Assembly: GCF_022378335.1 (NCBI RefSeq)
Contig: NZ_JAIQCI010000002.1
Coordinates: 62,001 to 126,000 of the forward strand
Direction of reading: 5' to 3'
Length of the DNA: 64,000 nt
DNA from: Croceicoccus hydrothermalis
Lineage (GTDB): Bacteria; Pseudomonadota; Alphaproteobacteria; Sphingomonadales; Sphingomonadaceae
This document shows positions 1 through 8,189 of the stretch, in pieces (the first letter of the stretch is position 1; every line of letters begins with the position of its first letter). The translations under genes were made by a program, and so were the position numbers. Under the pieces are notes generated by a model. It searched no databases, was not told the DNA's origin, and saw only the letters and a list, made by a program, of their open reading frames with translations.

Positions 1-2757
1 CAAGCGCTCCTGCTTTTCCGCCTTGAAGCGTTCGTACCCTTCGCGGATTTCCTTCTCATCCAAAGGCTGGTCAGCGGACAGGCTGCGAATATATTCGGCG
101 ATGTCGTCGCGGTCGTCGATGAACTTGGCGTCTGACTGGATCAGCCCGATAAGCTCATCCCGGCTCATCTTGGTCTTGCCAGGCAGGTTCTGTGTATACC
201 GCGCGATCAGGCCCATGATGTAATCATAGTCGATCACCGCAGAGGCAAAGAGCACGAACTCGAAATCGAGCTGATCGACCTCCGGATCGTCTGCGCCGCC
301 AGGTTTGTCCTGCTTCTCCTTCAGGCGCTTGGCGGTTTCAAGATACATGGTGCGGAAGCCCTGAAGCTCGTCGGCGGGAACGGTCTGCTCGATCTGCTGC
401 GCCTGCTCGTCGCTCAGGTCGGTGTACTGGTCGAGCTGGGTCTTCAGTCGCTGCACTTCCTTGAAAAGCGAAATGAACTGGCCGCGCGCGGCATCACCCT
501 TGAGGTTGGGCACGTCCTCTGGCGCGTTGGACAGTCCCTGCGATTCCATGAATTCGCCAAGCGACTGCACAGCCGACTGAAGGCTCTGGATGACCTGCGG
601 TGCCGGATCGACGAGCCAGATTTGGCGCGGGTTGTCGATCTTCTCTCCAGAGAAGAGAGCGATTGCTTCGTTTACGGCGGCTTCCTGCTGCCTGAAATCG
701 AGAATGTTTCCGTATGGCTTGGAATCGTTGAGCACACGATTGGTGCGTGAGAATGCCTGTATTAACCCGTGATACTTCAGGTTCTTGTCGACATAGAGCG
801 TGTTCAGGAACTTTGAATCGAAGCCGGTCAACAGCATGTCGACAACGATAATGATGTCGATCTTCTCGGCGCCCTTTTTGGGCATGTCGGCATTTGGAAA
901 CTGCTGATCCTTTATGCGCTTCTGAACATCCTGATAGTAGAGGTCGAACTCGCCAATGCGGTGGTTGGTGCCGTACCGCGTGTTATAGTCCTCTATGATG
1001 GCCTTCAGCGCCTTCTTCTTCGCTTCCGGGTCCTGAGCATTGTCCTGTTTCTCCTGCGGCAGATCCTCCTGAATCTGCTGCACGTCCTTGTTGCCTTCAG
1101 CAGGTGGCGAGAAAACGCACGCCACCTTCAGCGGTTTGAAGTCAGGATCGGCAGCTTGCCGCGCGGCCTGACTTTCGGCGAATTTCTCATAGTACTCGAT
1201 GGCGTCGTTGATCGAGCTGGTGGCAAGCACTGCATTGAATTTCCGGTTGGCGGTCGCGGCGTCGTGCTTGAGTAAGATCGTCTCGATGACCTTCTCTTTC
1301 TTCAACGCCTTGCCGGGTTTGGGCAGCTTCTCGCCTTCCGGCTTGTAGTAGTCGATGTGAAACCGCAGAACATTGCGGTCCTCAATGGCGTGCGTGATCG
1401 TGTATTGGTGCAGGCTCTGCTGAAATAGGTCGTCGGTGGTGCGATATCTTGCTTGGTCACCTTCCGCTTGCTGGTAGCTGGCATTCTGCTCGAAGATCGG
1501 GGTGCCGGTGAAGCCAAAGAGCTGGGCCTTTGGGAAGAATTCCTTGATGGCCTTATGGTTCTCACCGAACTGAGAGCGGTGGCACTCGTCGAAAATTATG
1601 GCGATCCGCTCATCTCTTAATGGCTCCAGCCTTTCCTTGTAGGATCGAGCTTTGCCTCTCTGACGACGGTTCGTGTCGTCGAGCGCTAAGCCAAGCTTCT
1701 GGATGGTGGTTACGATGACTTTGTCGGCGCGGTCGTCTGACAGGAGACGGCGGACAAGTGTTTCGGTATTGGTATTTTCTTCGACGCAGCCTTCCTGAAA
1801 CCGGTTAAACTCTTCGCGTGTCTGCCGATCAAGGTCCTTGCGGTCCACGACAAACAAGCATTTTGCTATGTCGTCGTTGTCTTTCAACAACGTGGACGCT
1901 TTGAATGACGTCAAAGTCTTCCCGCTGCCGGTCGTGTGCCAGACATAGCCATTCCCGCAGTTCTGATGGATGCACTCCACAATCGCCTTCACGGCGTAGA
2001 TTTGGTAGGGGCGCATCATCATCAGCTTCTGCTCGCTCGCGACAAGCACGGTGTAGCGGCTGACCATCTGACCCAGCGTGCATTTGGCGAGGAACTTTTC
2101 GGCAAAGCTGTCGAGATGCGTGATCTTCTTGTTGTCCTCGCTCGCAAACTGATAGATCGGCAAAAACCGCTCATCAGCGTTGAAGCTGAACTGGCGAGCG
2201 TTGTTGTTGGCGAAATACCAAGTGTCTGTGCGATTGCTGACGACAAAAATCTGAATGAAGCACAGCAACGTCTTCCCATACCCGTTGCCAGGGTCGCTCT
2301 TGTAATCGACAATCTGCTGCATGGCACGACGGGGACTGACCGCCATCGTCTTCAGCTCGATCTGCACGGTAGGTACACCATTGATCAGCAGGATCACGTC
2401 ATAGCGATGGTGGCTGTTGTCGGTGTTAATTCGAAGCTGATTGACGACCTCGAACGTGTTTTTGCACCAGTCCTTGATATTGACGAGAGTGTAGTTGAGC
2501 GGCGTACCGTCGTCACGCTCGAAACTGCTGTAACCCCTTAGGATATTGGCGGCAGCAAATACGTCAGGGGTAGTGATGTCCTCAAGGACCCGTTGGAATT
2601 CCGTATCGCTCAACCGGACGCGATTCAGCGCCTCGAATTTCTCCCGAAAATTCTTTTCAAGCGTCGCACGATCCCGGATGTCTGGGCGATACACATATTT
2701 GAGCTCTTGAAGCTTCGATACGAGTTCTTGCTCGATGGCGCTTTCCGCCGTGCTCAT
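1..2757 (-). CDS. hsdR: Type I restriction endonuclease subunit R (HsdR), 3' end outside window
   Basis: The frame is open without a stop for 919 codons from ATG 2757 to the window edge, so the C-terminus is missing. HsdR is the ATP-driven translocase and nuclease subunit of a type I restriction-modification complex. Visible parts in order are a PD-(D/E)XK nuclease signature (D120, then E134-L-K136), Walker A TTGSGKT with K280, the DECH motif II at 390-393 and the motif III-like FTGTP. The start overlaps the stop of the upstream helix-turn-helix gene (ATGA). hsdM and hsdS are not in the window and would have to lie beyond the left edge. Base composition is less GC-rich than in the genes after 4 kb, consistent with transfer. 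Confidence 0.93.
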   Translation of the reverse strand, partial: MSTAESAIEQELVSKLQELKYVYRPDIRDRATLEKNFREKFEALNRVRLSDTEFQRVLEDITTPDVFAAANILRGYSSFERDDGTPLNYTLVNIKDWCKNTFEVVNQLRINTDNSHHRYDVILLINGVPTVQIELKTMAVSPRRAMQQIVDYKSDPGNGYGKTLLCFIQIFVVSNRTDTWYFANNNARQFSFNADERFLPIYQFASEDNKKITHLDSFAEKFLAKCTLGQMVSRYTVLVASEQKLMMMRPYQIYAVKAIVECIHQNCGNGYVWHTTGSGKTLTSFKASTLLKDNDDIAKCLFVVDRKDLDRQTREEFNRFQEGCVEENTNTETLVRRLLSDDRADKVIVTTIQKLGLALDDTNRRQRGKARSYKERLEPLRDERIAIIFDECHRSQFGENHKAIKEFFPKAQLFGFTGTPIFEQNASYQQAEGDQARYRTTDDLFQQSLHQYTITHAIEDRNVLRFHIDYYKPEGEKLPKPGKALKKEKVIETILLKHDAATANRKFNAVLATSSINDAIEYYEKFAESQAARQAADPDFKPLKVACVFSPPAEGNKDVQQIQEDLPQEKQDNAQDPEAKKKALKAIIEDYNTRYGTNHRIGEFDLYYQDVQKRIKDQQFPNADMPKKGAEKIDIIIVVDMLLTGFDSKFLNTLYVDKNLKYHGLIQAFSRTNRVLNDSKPYGNILDFRQQEAAVNEAIALFSGEKIDNPRQIWLVDPAPQVIQSLQSAVQSLGEFMESQGLSNAPEDVPNLKGDAARGQFISLFKEVQRLKTQLDQYTDLSDEQAQQIEQTVPADELQGFRTMYLETAKRLKEKQDKPGGADDPEVDQLDFEFVLFASAVIDYDYIMGLIARYTQNLPGKTKMSRDELIGLIQSDAKFIDDRDDIAEYIRSLSADQPLDEKEIREGYERFKAEKQERL

Positions 2758-2972
2758 TGGCCTGATCCCGTTGGCGTGGGCGTGCCAGTCTCATGCTCGT
2801 CAGCGCCGCCCAGCCTGACCCATTCGTCGACCTCTGAAATTTGAAATTTCCAAAGCCTGCCGATCTTATGGGCGGGCAGTCCCTTCAGTTCTCGCCAACG
2901 ATAGATAGTGTCTTTTGCGACCCCAAGATGGCGCGCAATTTGCTCTGCGGTTACCCAAGGTTCTGCTGCCAT
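2754..2972 (-). CDS. Small helix-turn-helix (excisionase/MerR-like) DNA-binding protein coupled to hsdR
   Basis: A 72-residue protein made almost entirely of a winged helix-turn-helix of the HTH_17/excisionase type: VTAEQIARHLGVAKDTIYRW, followed by a GRLWKF wing. Its TGA overlaps the hsdR ATG, so the two are translationally coupled. Proteins like this are often found beside restriction or mobile-element genes and probably bind DNA to regulate the operon; that role is inferred. The start was taken at ATG 2972. An in-frame GTG at 2990 would add six residues and cannot be excluded. Confidence 0.8.
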   Translation of the reverse strand: MAAEPWVTAEQIARHLGVAKDTIYRWRELKGLPAHKIGRLWKFQISEVDEWVRLGGADEHETGTPTPTGSGQ

Positions 2973-3041
2973 GCTCCAATCCCATATCACACATCTGGTC
3001 GCTTGAATCGTTCTAACTCGGTCAAAATCAAATTCAATCGT

Positions 3042-3388
3042 CTAATGCCGATGCGTTGACGAAGCCAGTTGAGCTTTTCTGGCTTCGATTCGGGCGCAGA
3101 ATTCGTCAATGCATTGCGGGAAGTCGTCGTTGGCCGCGCGTATTACGGCATCGCTTTCGCGTTTTCCTGCCAATGGGAAAAATTTTCAGCCTTGGAGTGG
3201 CCTAAGCCGCTTTGTCCGTAGAAGTCGCTATCGGTCCATTGTTGTTTCAAATCTGATATTTCCTGGGAGATCGCGCGCAGATTCTGTTCAGCCCGACGCT
3301 TGCATCGCTTCAGAAAGTTCTCATTATGTTCCGTAGAGGGGCTACTAATGTCAAAGTGAGAACGCCCAATGTCCAATACAGAACGCAT
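3042..3388 (-). pseudogene. Possible small island gene with a one-base frameshift
   Basis: Two minus-strand frames look continuous when joined. The upstream frame, hydrophilic and lysine/glutamine rich, runs to a TAA at 3143. The downstream frame is open from about 3187 to a TAG at 3042. They would be restored by one extra T in the A4T5 run near 3178-3183. The product (about 115 residues) matches no family I recognise. The only ATG that keeps the full length, at 3388, would overlap the divergent alpA start at 3369, which weakens the case. This stretch otherwise holds only the promoter region of alpA and of the hsdR unit. Confidence 0.3.
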
Positions 3389-3575
3389 TATCCGATTGAA
3401 GACCGTGCTCGACCGCACCGGCCTTTCCCGCTCCACCATTTACCGAAAGATCGTCGAAGGCACTTTCCCTTCGCAAGTGAAGATCAGCATTCACGGAGCG
3501 GGCTGGTATGAGTCAGCAATCAATCGCTGGATCGCTGATCCCGTCCACTATCGGGAAGAGGAACCAGCGGAATGA
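3369..3575 (+). CDS. alpA: AlpA family phage-type transcriptional regulator
   Basis: A 68-residue AlpA-like protein. The helix-turn-helix LDRTGLSRSTIYRKIVEGTF lies at about residues 15-34, followed by the typical wing region (FPSQVKIS, then GWYESAINRWIADP). AlpA proteins activate excisionase/integrase expression in prophages and genomic islands. The gene overlaps the next gene by an ATGA junction, so both are probably made from one message. An AlpA plus excisionase pair is usual at the end of an integrated island, which fits the restriction gene on its left and the ordinary chromosomal genes on its right. Confidence 0.85.
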   Translation: MSNTERIIRLKTVLDRTGLSRSTIYRKIVEGTFPSQVKISIHGAGWYESAINRWIADPVHYREEEPAE

Positions 3576-3766
3576 GTGGCCAGCAGCCGGTCGAGCCGAT
3601 CTGCGTCAGGGTGAATGACGCTGCCCGAATGATCGGCGTCGGGCGCACAAAGCTCTATGAGCTGATCGCAAACGGCGAACTCGAAACAATCAAGATCGGC
3701 AAGGCAACCCGTATCACGACAGCTAGTTTGCATAAGCTGGTTGATCGGCGTCGGGCATTGAACTGA
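3572..3766 (+). CDS. Excisionase-family helix-turn-helix protein
   Basis: A 64-residue protein dominated by an HTH_17/excisionase motif: VRVNDAARMIGVGRTKLYEL, then GELETIKIGKATRI and a short recognition tail. This is the layout of Xis-type DNA-bending or regulator proteins. It starts inside the alpA stop codon (ATGA), so it is coupled to alpA. The likely role is control of excision or of island gene expression (inferred). No integrase gene is visible on either side, so if one exists it must lie at the far end of the island. Confidence 0.75.
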   Translation: MSGQQPVEPICVRVNDAARMIGVGRTKLYELIANGELETIKIGKATRITTASLHKLVDRRRALN

Positions 3767-4011
3767 CCAGACTGCCAACTCGCAATTGGACAGTGTCAGA
3801 ATGTGCTATTATGTTGCGATCAGGCGCCGCGAACCGCCGACTTATTCAGTTTTTTGGACAAAACGCTGAACAGAACCATCGTTAAATGAACGAAAGTGTG
3901 GGGGAGAGTGTGGGGGAGGCCTCCCGCTCATCCGAAGAACAGAATTGATATCAAAGCGTTATTTTTCCGGTTCGATTCAAGCCCTGCCACCACCGCCGTT
4001 CCCTCGGGCTC
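3767..4011 (+). other. Gene-free right end of the putative mobile island
   Basis: A 245-base stretch with no credible gene. It contains a perfect 12-base tandem repeat at 3895-3918 and, at about 3980-4005, a string starting GGTTCGATTC that resembles a tRNA T-loop followed by CCACCACC. The T-stem does not pair properly, so this is at best a remnant attachment site. Composition changes to the GC-rich chromosomal norm immediately to the right. Confidence 0.35.
3895..3918 (+). repeat. Perfect 12-base tandem repeat (two copies)
   Basis: The unit AGTGTGGGGGAG occurs twice head to tail with no mismatch, just outside the AlpA/excisionase pair and just before the composition change. Repeats of this sort can be recombinase or excisionase arm sites; that role is inferred only. 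Confidence 0.6.
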
Positions 4012-4956
4012 TCATGCGGCTTGCAATGCGCGGTGATTCGGTCGCATCGCATCCCGCCGATCATACAACCAATGCGACAGGTCGCGGTCGATGAGTTCGG
4101 CCGTCATTTCCATGTCGGGCCTGAAGCTGTGCAGGAGCATGCGGCGCAGGCCGGGATCGAATGGCGGGGCGGGGACGGTGCAACGTTCGCTTTGTGGTGA
4201 AAGCCCGACGCGTTTCATGATCCGGGCAATACCGCGATGCTCGCTGGCGATCCTTGCGTGCCAGCAATAGCGTGGCACCCGTTCCATCCCCGATGCGCAA
4301 TTGCGCAGCGCCGTCAGGTCGAGCCGGCAGTCATAGGGCACACCGAGAAATTCGAGCGTTTCGCGAAGCACGCTTTCGGGACGCCGGACAAGATCGTCGA
4401 ACAAAATGAACTTCAGGTTTTCGCGAGGAAACACGTCGAGATATTCGCGTATCCGGCGCGCATACATCCCGCCTGCCCGGTAATGGTAACCCCACCAGTA
4501 GCCGCGCGCGATGCGATCCCCTTCGACGCAAAGCGCATCGGTGAAATCGCGCAGCGGTTCGTATCCGTCCCGCACGTGATGCATGAATTGCGAATATGCC
4601 CGCTCCACCGGGTTGCGCAGGAGAAAAACGATCTTCGCATCGGGATTTCGTTTGCGAATGGCGCGCGCGACGCCGGGAAAGTAGAGGTAGCCCGGAGAAG
4701 CCTCGCCCGTAAGCTGGTGGTCCTGCGCGTCGGCGAAGAGGCGTTCGTAATCGGTCTGTTCGAATGTCATCGCCGCTGCGTAGTGGGGATCGACATGGGT
4801 TCCGATCGTCGCTGCATTCCGCCCTTCAAAACAGAAGAAATGCGGTTCCTTGACCGGGGGTGTGAAGATTGCGGCTTGCTGGCTCAACCATTGGTGAAAA
4901 ACCGTCGTGCCGGATTTTGCGGCGCCGACGATGAGGAAACTGGGAAATTGCGTCAC
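4012..4956 (-). CDS. Sulfotransferase family protein
   Basis: A 314-residue cytoplasmic sulfotransferase. The N-terminal FLIVGAAKSGTTVFHQWL is the PAPS 5'-phosphosulfate loop (the KSGTT core). FLLRNPVERAYSQFMHH, around residues 111-127, is the second PAPS-binding signature with the conserved Arg and Ser. These enzymes transfer sulfate from PAPS to a carbohydrate, lipid or protein acceptor; the acceptor cannot be told from sequence. It stands alone between the island end and cysS, is transcribed away from cysS, and has the composition of the chromosome rather than of the island. Confidence 0.85.
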   Translation of the reverse strand: MTQFPSFLIVGAAKSGTTVFHQWLSQQAAIFTPPVKEPHFFCFEGRNAATIGTHVDPHYAAAMTFEQTDYERLFADAQDHQLTGEASPGYLYFPGVARAIRKRNPDAKIVFLLRNPVERAYSQFMHHVRDGYEPLRDFTDALCVEGDRIARGYWWGYHYRAGGMYARRIREYLDVFPRENLKFILFDDLVRRPESVLRETLEFLGVPYDCRLDLTALRNCASGMERVPRYCWHARIASEHRGIARIMKRVGLSPQSERCTVPAPPFDPGLRRMLLHSFRPDMEMTAELIDRDLSHWLYDRRDAMRPNHRALQAA

Positions 4957-5181
4957 GCTCTGTCCTTTCGCTCAGATAGGCCGGACGCGGCGCAACGATC
5001 GTGCCAGATTGCAAAAGGGCGCAAAACAGCGAGTTCATTCAACCACGCGGCCATGGCATGGAGCGAATAACCGTTGCATTATGCGAAAGATTGGCGTTCT
5101 GCGAATCATTGCGACAATGGTTCGATGCACGCGGCGGCGCCACGCCTTGACCCTTGGCGACGCACCGGTAAGGCACGGGAC

Positions 5182-6657
5182 ATGACCCATGCGCCCCTGA
5201 CCCTGTTCAATTCACTCACTCGCAAGCCCGAGCCTTTCGCACCCGTCCATGACGGCGAGGCCCGCGTCTACAGTTGCGGTCCGACGGTCTATAACTACCC
5301 GCATATCGGCAATATGCGGGCCTATGTCTTTGCCGACACGCTGGGGCGGGTGCTGAGCTGGCGCGGCTATAGGCTCACCCATGTCATCAACATCACCGAT
5401 GTGGGCCACCTGACCGACGATGCCGACGCGGGTGAGGACAAGCTGGAAAAGGCGGCGAGCGAGCGGGCGCAGTCGATCTGGGACATCGCGCGCCATTATA
5501 CCGATGCGTTCAAGGCGGATGTCGATGCGCTCAATATCCGGCAACCGGCCGAATGGACCGTCGCGACCGATTACATCGACGCGATGATCGACTTCGCGAA
5601 ATCGATCGCGGACCGGCATTGTTACGAGATCGACAGCGGCCTGTATTTCGACACAGCGAGCGTCGCGGATTACGGGCGGCTGGCCCGCGCCGTCACGGAG
5701 GAGGGCGAGGGCCGCATCGATGCGGTCGCGGGCAAGCGCAATGCCGCCGACTTTGCGATCTGGCGCCGGACCCCGCCCGGCGAAACACGGCAGATGGAAT
5801 GGGATTCGCCTTGGGGCCGGGGCGCGCCGGGCTGGCATCTCGAATGCAGCGTGATGAGCGGTCAGGTGCTCGGGTTTCCTTTCGACATCCACACCGGCGG
5901 CATCGACCACCGCGAAATCCATCACCCCAATGAAATCGCCCAGAATCAGGCGTTCTGCGGCTGCGGCGGACTGGACGAAGCGGCGCATTCGGGCGCCAGG
6001 GTCTGGATGCACAACAATTTCCTCGTCGACCGGACGGGAAAGATGAGCAAGTCTTCGGGCGAATTCCTGCGCCTGAAACTGTTGCGCGACCGGGGGTATC
6101 ACCCGCTCGCCTATCGCATGATGTGTCTGCAGGCGCATTACCGCAGCGAGCTGGAATTTTCCTGGGACGGGTTGCGGGCGGCGCTGACGCGGGTGAAGCG
6201 GCTTTTGTCGGGCGCGCGCAATGCGATCGGACCGGCTGGCAAAACGGCCATGGCGGGTGCGGCGATGGCCGATCTCGCCATCGACAATGGGAAATTGCAG
6301 GCGCTCCTCCAGCGCTTCGATGCGGCGCTGGCCGACGATCTCAACACGCCGGTTGCGCTGATCGTGCTTGAGGAGGCAGTCATTGCAAAGAAGGTTCCGG
6401 CGGAGGAAAAGGCCGCTCTGGTCGCCGCGATGATGGCGGTACTGGGCCTGCCCCTGCTCGCGCGGGAGGATTTCCGGATTCGTCCGCAATCCGCGCAGCT
6501 CGACGAAAACGAGGTCGAAGCAGCGATGGCTCGGCGCAAGAACGCCAGGGCGGCAAAGGATTTTGCGACCTCCGATGCCATCCGCGACGAACTCGCCGGC
6601 GGCGGCGTGGAGGTGATGGACGGCGATCCGCTGGGCTGGGAGTGGCAGCCCGGCTGA
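5182..6657 (+). CDS. cysS: Cysteinyl-tRNA synthetase
   Basis: A 491-residue class I synthetase that charges tRNA-Cys. The zinc/HIGH region CGPTVYNYPHIGNMRAYVF places Cys32 and the HIGH-type motif (HIGN) at residues 41-44. The central region GGIDHREIHHPNEIAQNQAF carries the other zinc ligands. The KMSKS loop is GKMSKSSGEFL. The ATG at 5182 was chosen over upstream in-frame codons because it gives the normal family N-terminus (MTHAPLTLFNSLTRKPEPF). The 225 bases upstream contain no gene and presumably the promoter. Confidence 0.97.
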   Translation: MTHAPLTLFNSLTRKPEPFAPVHDGEARVYSCGPTVYNYPHIGNMRAYVFADTLGRVLSWRGYRLTHVINITDVGHLTDDADAGEDKLEKAASERAQSIWDIARHYTDAFKADVDALNIRQPAEWTVATDYIDAMIDFAKSIADRHCYEIDSGLYFDTASVADYGRLARAVTEEGEGRIDAVAGKRNAADFAIWRRTPPGETRQMEWDSPWGRGAPGWHLECSVMSGQVLGFPFDIHTGGIDHREIHHPNEIAQNQAFCGCGGLDEAAHSGARVWMHNNFLVDRTGKMSKSSGEFLRLKLLRDRGYHPLAYRMMCLQAHYRSELEFSWDGLRAALTRVKRLLSGARNAIGPAGKTAMAGAAMADLAIDNGKLQALLQRFDAALADDLNTPVALIVLEEAVIAKKVPAEEKAALVAAMMAVLGLPLLAREDFRIRPQSAQLDENEVEAAMARRKNARAAKDFATSDAIRDELAGGGVEVMDGDPLGWEWQPG

Positions 6658-6673
6658 TCGCCGTCGGCTGCGC

Positions 6674-7042
6674 TCAATCCTCGTCAAGCAGCAGCACTTC
6701 GATTTCGACGGATAATCTCGGTTCGGGCAGCAGGCCGTGCTCGACCGAGCGGACCTCCGCATCAGCGACCAGATGACGGGGAATCGAGAATTCGTGATCG
6801 GCCAGATTGACGACGAAGCGTTCGCCAGCCTCCACCGCATGCGCGCCGGTAAAGGCGAGGCTCATCGTGTGGCGCGATCCGGTGAAGGTGATGCTGGCCC
6901 AGGGGTGCTGCGAATGGACGACGATGCGCCCTTCGTTCTCGGCAAGGTTCAGCACCGCGGCCGCGAGCCGTTCGCCCGGCGTGCGTTTCGAGCGCATGGC
7001 GATGGTCCTTTTGAAATCGAAGCCCTTGGTCAGGATGGGCAT
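6674..7042 (-). CDS. Conserved hypothetical protein, 122 aa
   Basis: A 122-residue soluble protein I cannot assign to a named family. It has a basic N-terminus (RTIAMRSKRTPGERLAAAVL) and a beta-rich middle with ASITFTGSRHTMSLAF and FVVNLADHEFSIPRHLVADA, ending in an acidic tail. Its ATG at 7042 follows the stop of the upstream 70-residue gene by one base, so the two form a translationally linked pair. The long frame extends to 7069, but that would overlap the partner gene. No signal peptide or membrane segment is seen. Confidence 0.75.
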   Translation of the reverse strand: MPILTKGFDFKRTIAMRSKRTPGERLAAAVLNLAENEGRIVVHSQHPWASITFTGSRHTMSLAFTGAHAVEAGERFVVNLADHEFSIPRHLVADAEVRSVEHGLLPEPRLSVEIEVLLLDED

Positions 7043-7043
7043 T

Positions 7044-7256
7044 TCATACGACACGCTGCGTCTCCCCACCCTTGGCGATGTATTTGTTCATGAAATGTTC
7101 CACCCGCATTATCGTGCGGCGACGCGGTTCGCGACCATTGCGCAAATCGACGACCAGACGCGGATCGCGCACGGCGAGCCTTCCGAACTTCGTTTCCGGC
7201 ATTCCGGTGCGGCGGAGAAATTTCTCGATATCCCGAATCAACAACCTAACCTCCAT
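7044..7256 (-). CDS. Small conserved protein, 70 aa, probable helical DNA-binding type
   Basis: A 70-residue basic protein: LIRDIEKFLRRTGMPETKFG, then a DPRLVVDLRNGREPRRRT core. The pattern (short helix, T-K-F-G-R-L-A turn, second helix, arginine-rich loop) resembles small lambda-repressor-like helix-turn-helix proteins of Alphaproteobacteria, but I assign no function. It is the first gene of a two-gene unit with the 122-residue protein. It is divergent from the S24 regulator, with which it shares a 101-base promoter region. Confidence 0.7.
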   Translation of the reverse strand: MEVRLLIRDIEKFLRRTGMPETKFGRLAVRDPRLVVDLRNGREPRRRTIMRVEHFMNKYIAKGGETQRVV

Positions 7257-7316
7257 TCTGCGACCCCAAGATTACGGTGATTCGCCTTGGGAATATCCTT
7301 TTGATCCAAAAAGAAA

Positions 7317-7359
7317 TCCTACTTGTCTAGGAAAAATCTTTCGATTACATAGGAAAAAT
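7317..7359 (+). promoter_or_regulatory. Candidate operator repeats in front of the S24 regulator
   Basis: The decamer TAGGAAAAAT occurs twice (7328-7337 and 7350-7359), 22 bases apart, i.e. about two helical turns on one face of the DNA. The second copy includes the Shine-Dalgarno AGGA and overlaps the ATG at 7358. A short inverted repeat TCCTA/TAGGA (7317-7321 and 7328-7332) overlaps the first copy. The arrangement suits autorepression by the helix-turn-helix protein it precedes; binding is inferred. Confidence 0.4.
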
Positions 7360-8047
7360 GATCGACGACCCGACACGCGCCCGGCTTCTCGCCCTGGCCG
7401 AAAGCAATGGCACCACGCTCGCGGCCCTTTCCCGGCTGATCGGGCGTAATGCAAGTTATCTTCAGCAATTCATACGCAAGGGAAGCCCGCGAAAGCTGGA
7501 GGAAAACGACCGCCGCCGCCTCGCGGAGTTCTTCGGCGTGGGCGAGGAAGAGCTTGGCGGGGGCGAGGGGAAAGAAAATTCCTACGCCAAGCCGCCCGGC
7601 GGTTCGCCGGCGGGGTCAGCGGCCGCGATGCGCAGCGCGTTCAAATGGGTGCAGATCCCGCGCCTGCCGCTGGGCGCGTCGGCCGGGCCGGGCGCGTTTT
7701 CGACCGAGGAATCGCCGGTTGGGCAATTGTCCTTTTCCGCCGCCTGGCTGCGCGAACTGGGATTGTCGAGCCGCACCTTGAACGCGATCACCGTGGCGGG
7801 CGATTCGATGGAGACGGCGCTTTCGGATGGGGACGAAATTCTTGTGAACAGGGATCTGGCCCGACTGCGCGACGGGATCCACGTGCTGCGCCGCGACGAC
7901 ACGCTTCTGGTGAAGCGGTTGCAGTTCAATCCGCCGGGCCGGGTCTCGATCATTTCCGACAACGCGGCCTATCCTCCCGAACATGGCGTTCCGCTCGACG
8001 AGATCGAGGTCATCGGCCGCGTGGTATGGAAAGGCGGGCGCGTTTGA
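7358..8047 (+). CDS. S24 family peptidase / LexA-like self-cleaving repressor
   Basis: A 229-residue protein with an N-terminal helix-turn-helix (LAALSRLIGRNASYLQQFIR, about residues 21-40) and a C-terminal S24 serine-lysine protease fold. The catalytic Ser is S150 in VAGDSMETALSDGDEILVN and the general-base Lys is K186 in DTLLVKRLQ. An Ala-Gly pair at 109-110 (GASAGPG) sits where LexA-type proteins cut themselves. Such proteins repress target genes until induced self-cleavage, often after DNA damage. It is not the usual LexA (N-terminus differs) and resembles phage-type repressors kept in the chromosome. It is divergent from the 70-residue gene. Confidence 0.88.
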   Translation: MIDDPTRARLLALAESNGTTLAALSRLIGRNASYLQQFIRKGSPRKLEENDRRRLAEFFGVGEEELGGGEGKENSYAKPPGGSPAGSAAAMRSAFKWVQIPRLPLGASAGPGAFSTEESPVGQLSFSAAWLRELGLSSRTLNAITVAGDSMETALSDGDEILVNRDLARLRDGIHVLRRDDTLLVKRLQFNPPGRVSIISDNAAYPPEHGVPLDEIEVIGRVVWKGGRV

Positions 8048-8189
8048 GCGCAGGTCTGGCGATATCCGGCTGCACGAATCCGGGCCGTAACCTCTTTATT
8101 AACCTTTCGGCGCGACGATGATGCGGACGGGCGATATCGGGGGAACCATCCGGTCCTTCATGCTATAGTCATGTGAAGAGGGACGAATC

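Noticed and set aside
3980..4011. A tRNA-like 3' end
   Set aside because: The TTCGATTC string is suggestive, but the T-stem does not pair and the CCA does not fall at the right place; kept only as a possible attachment remnant.
5212..6840. A 542-residue minus-strand frame opposite cysS
   Set aside because: Antisense shadow of cysS; no recognisable family.
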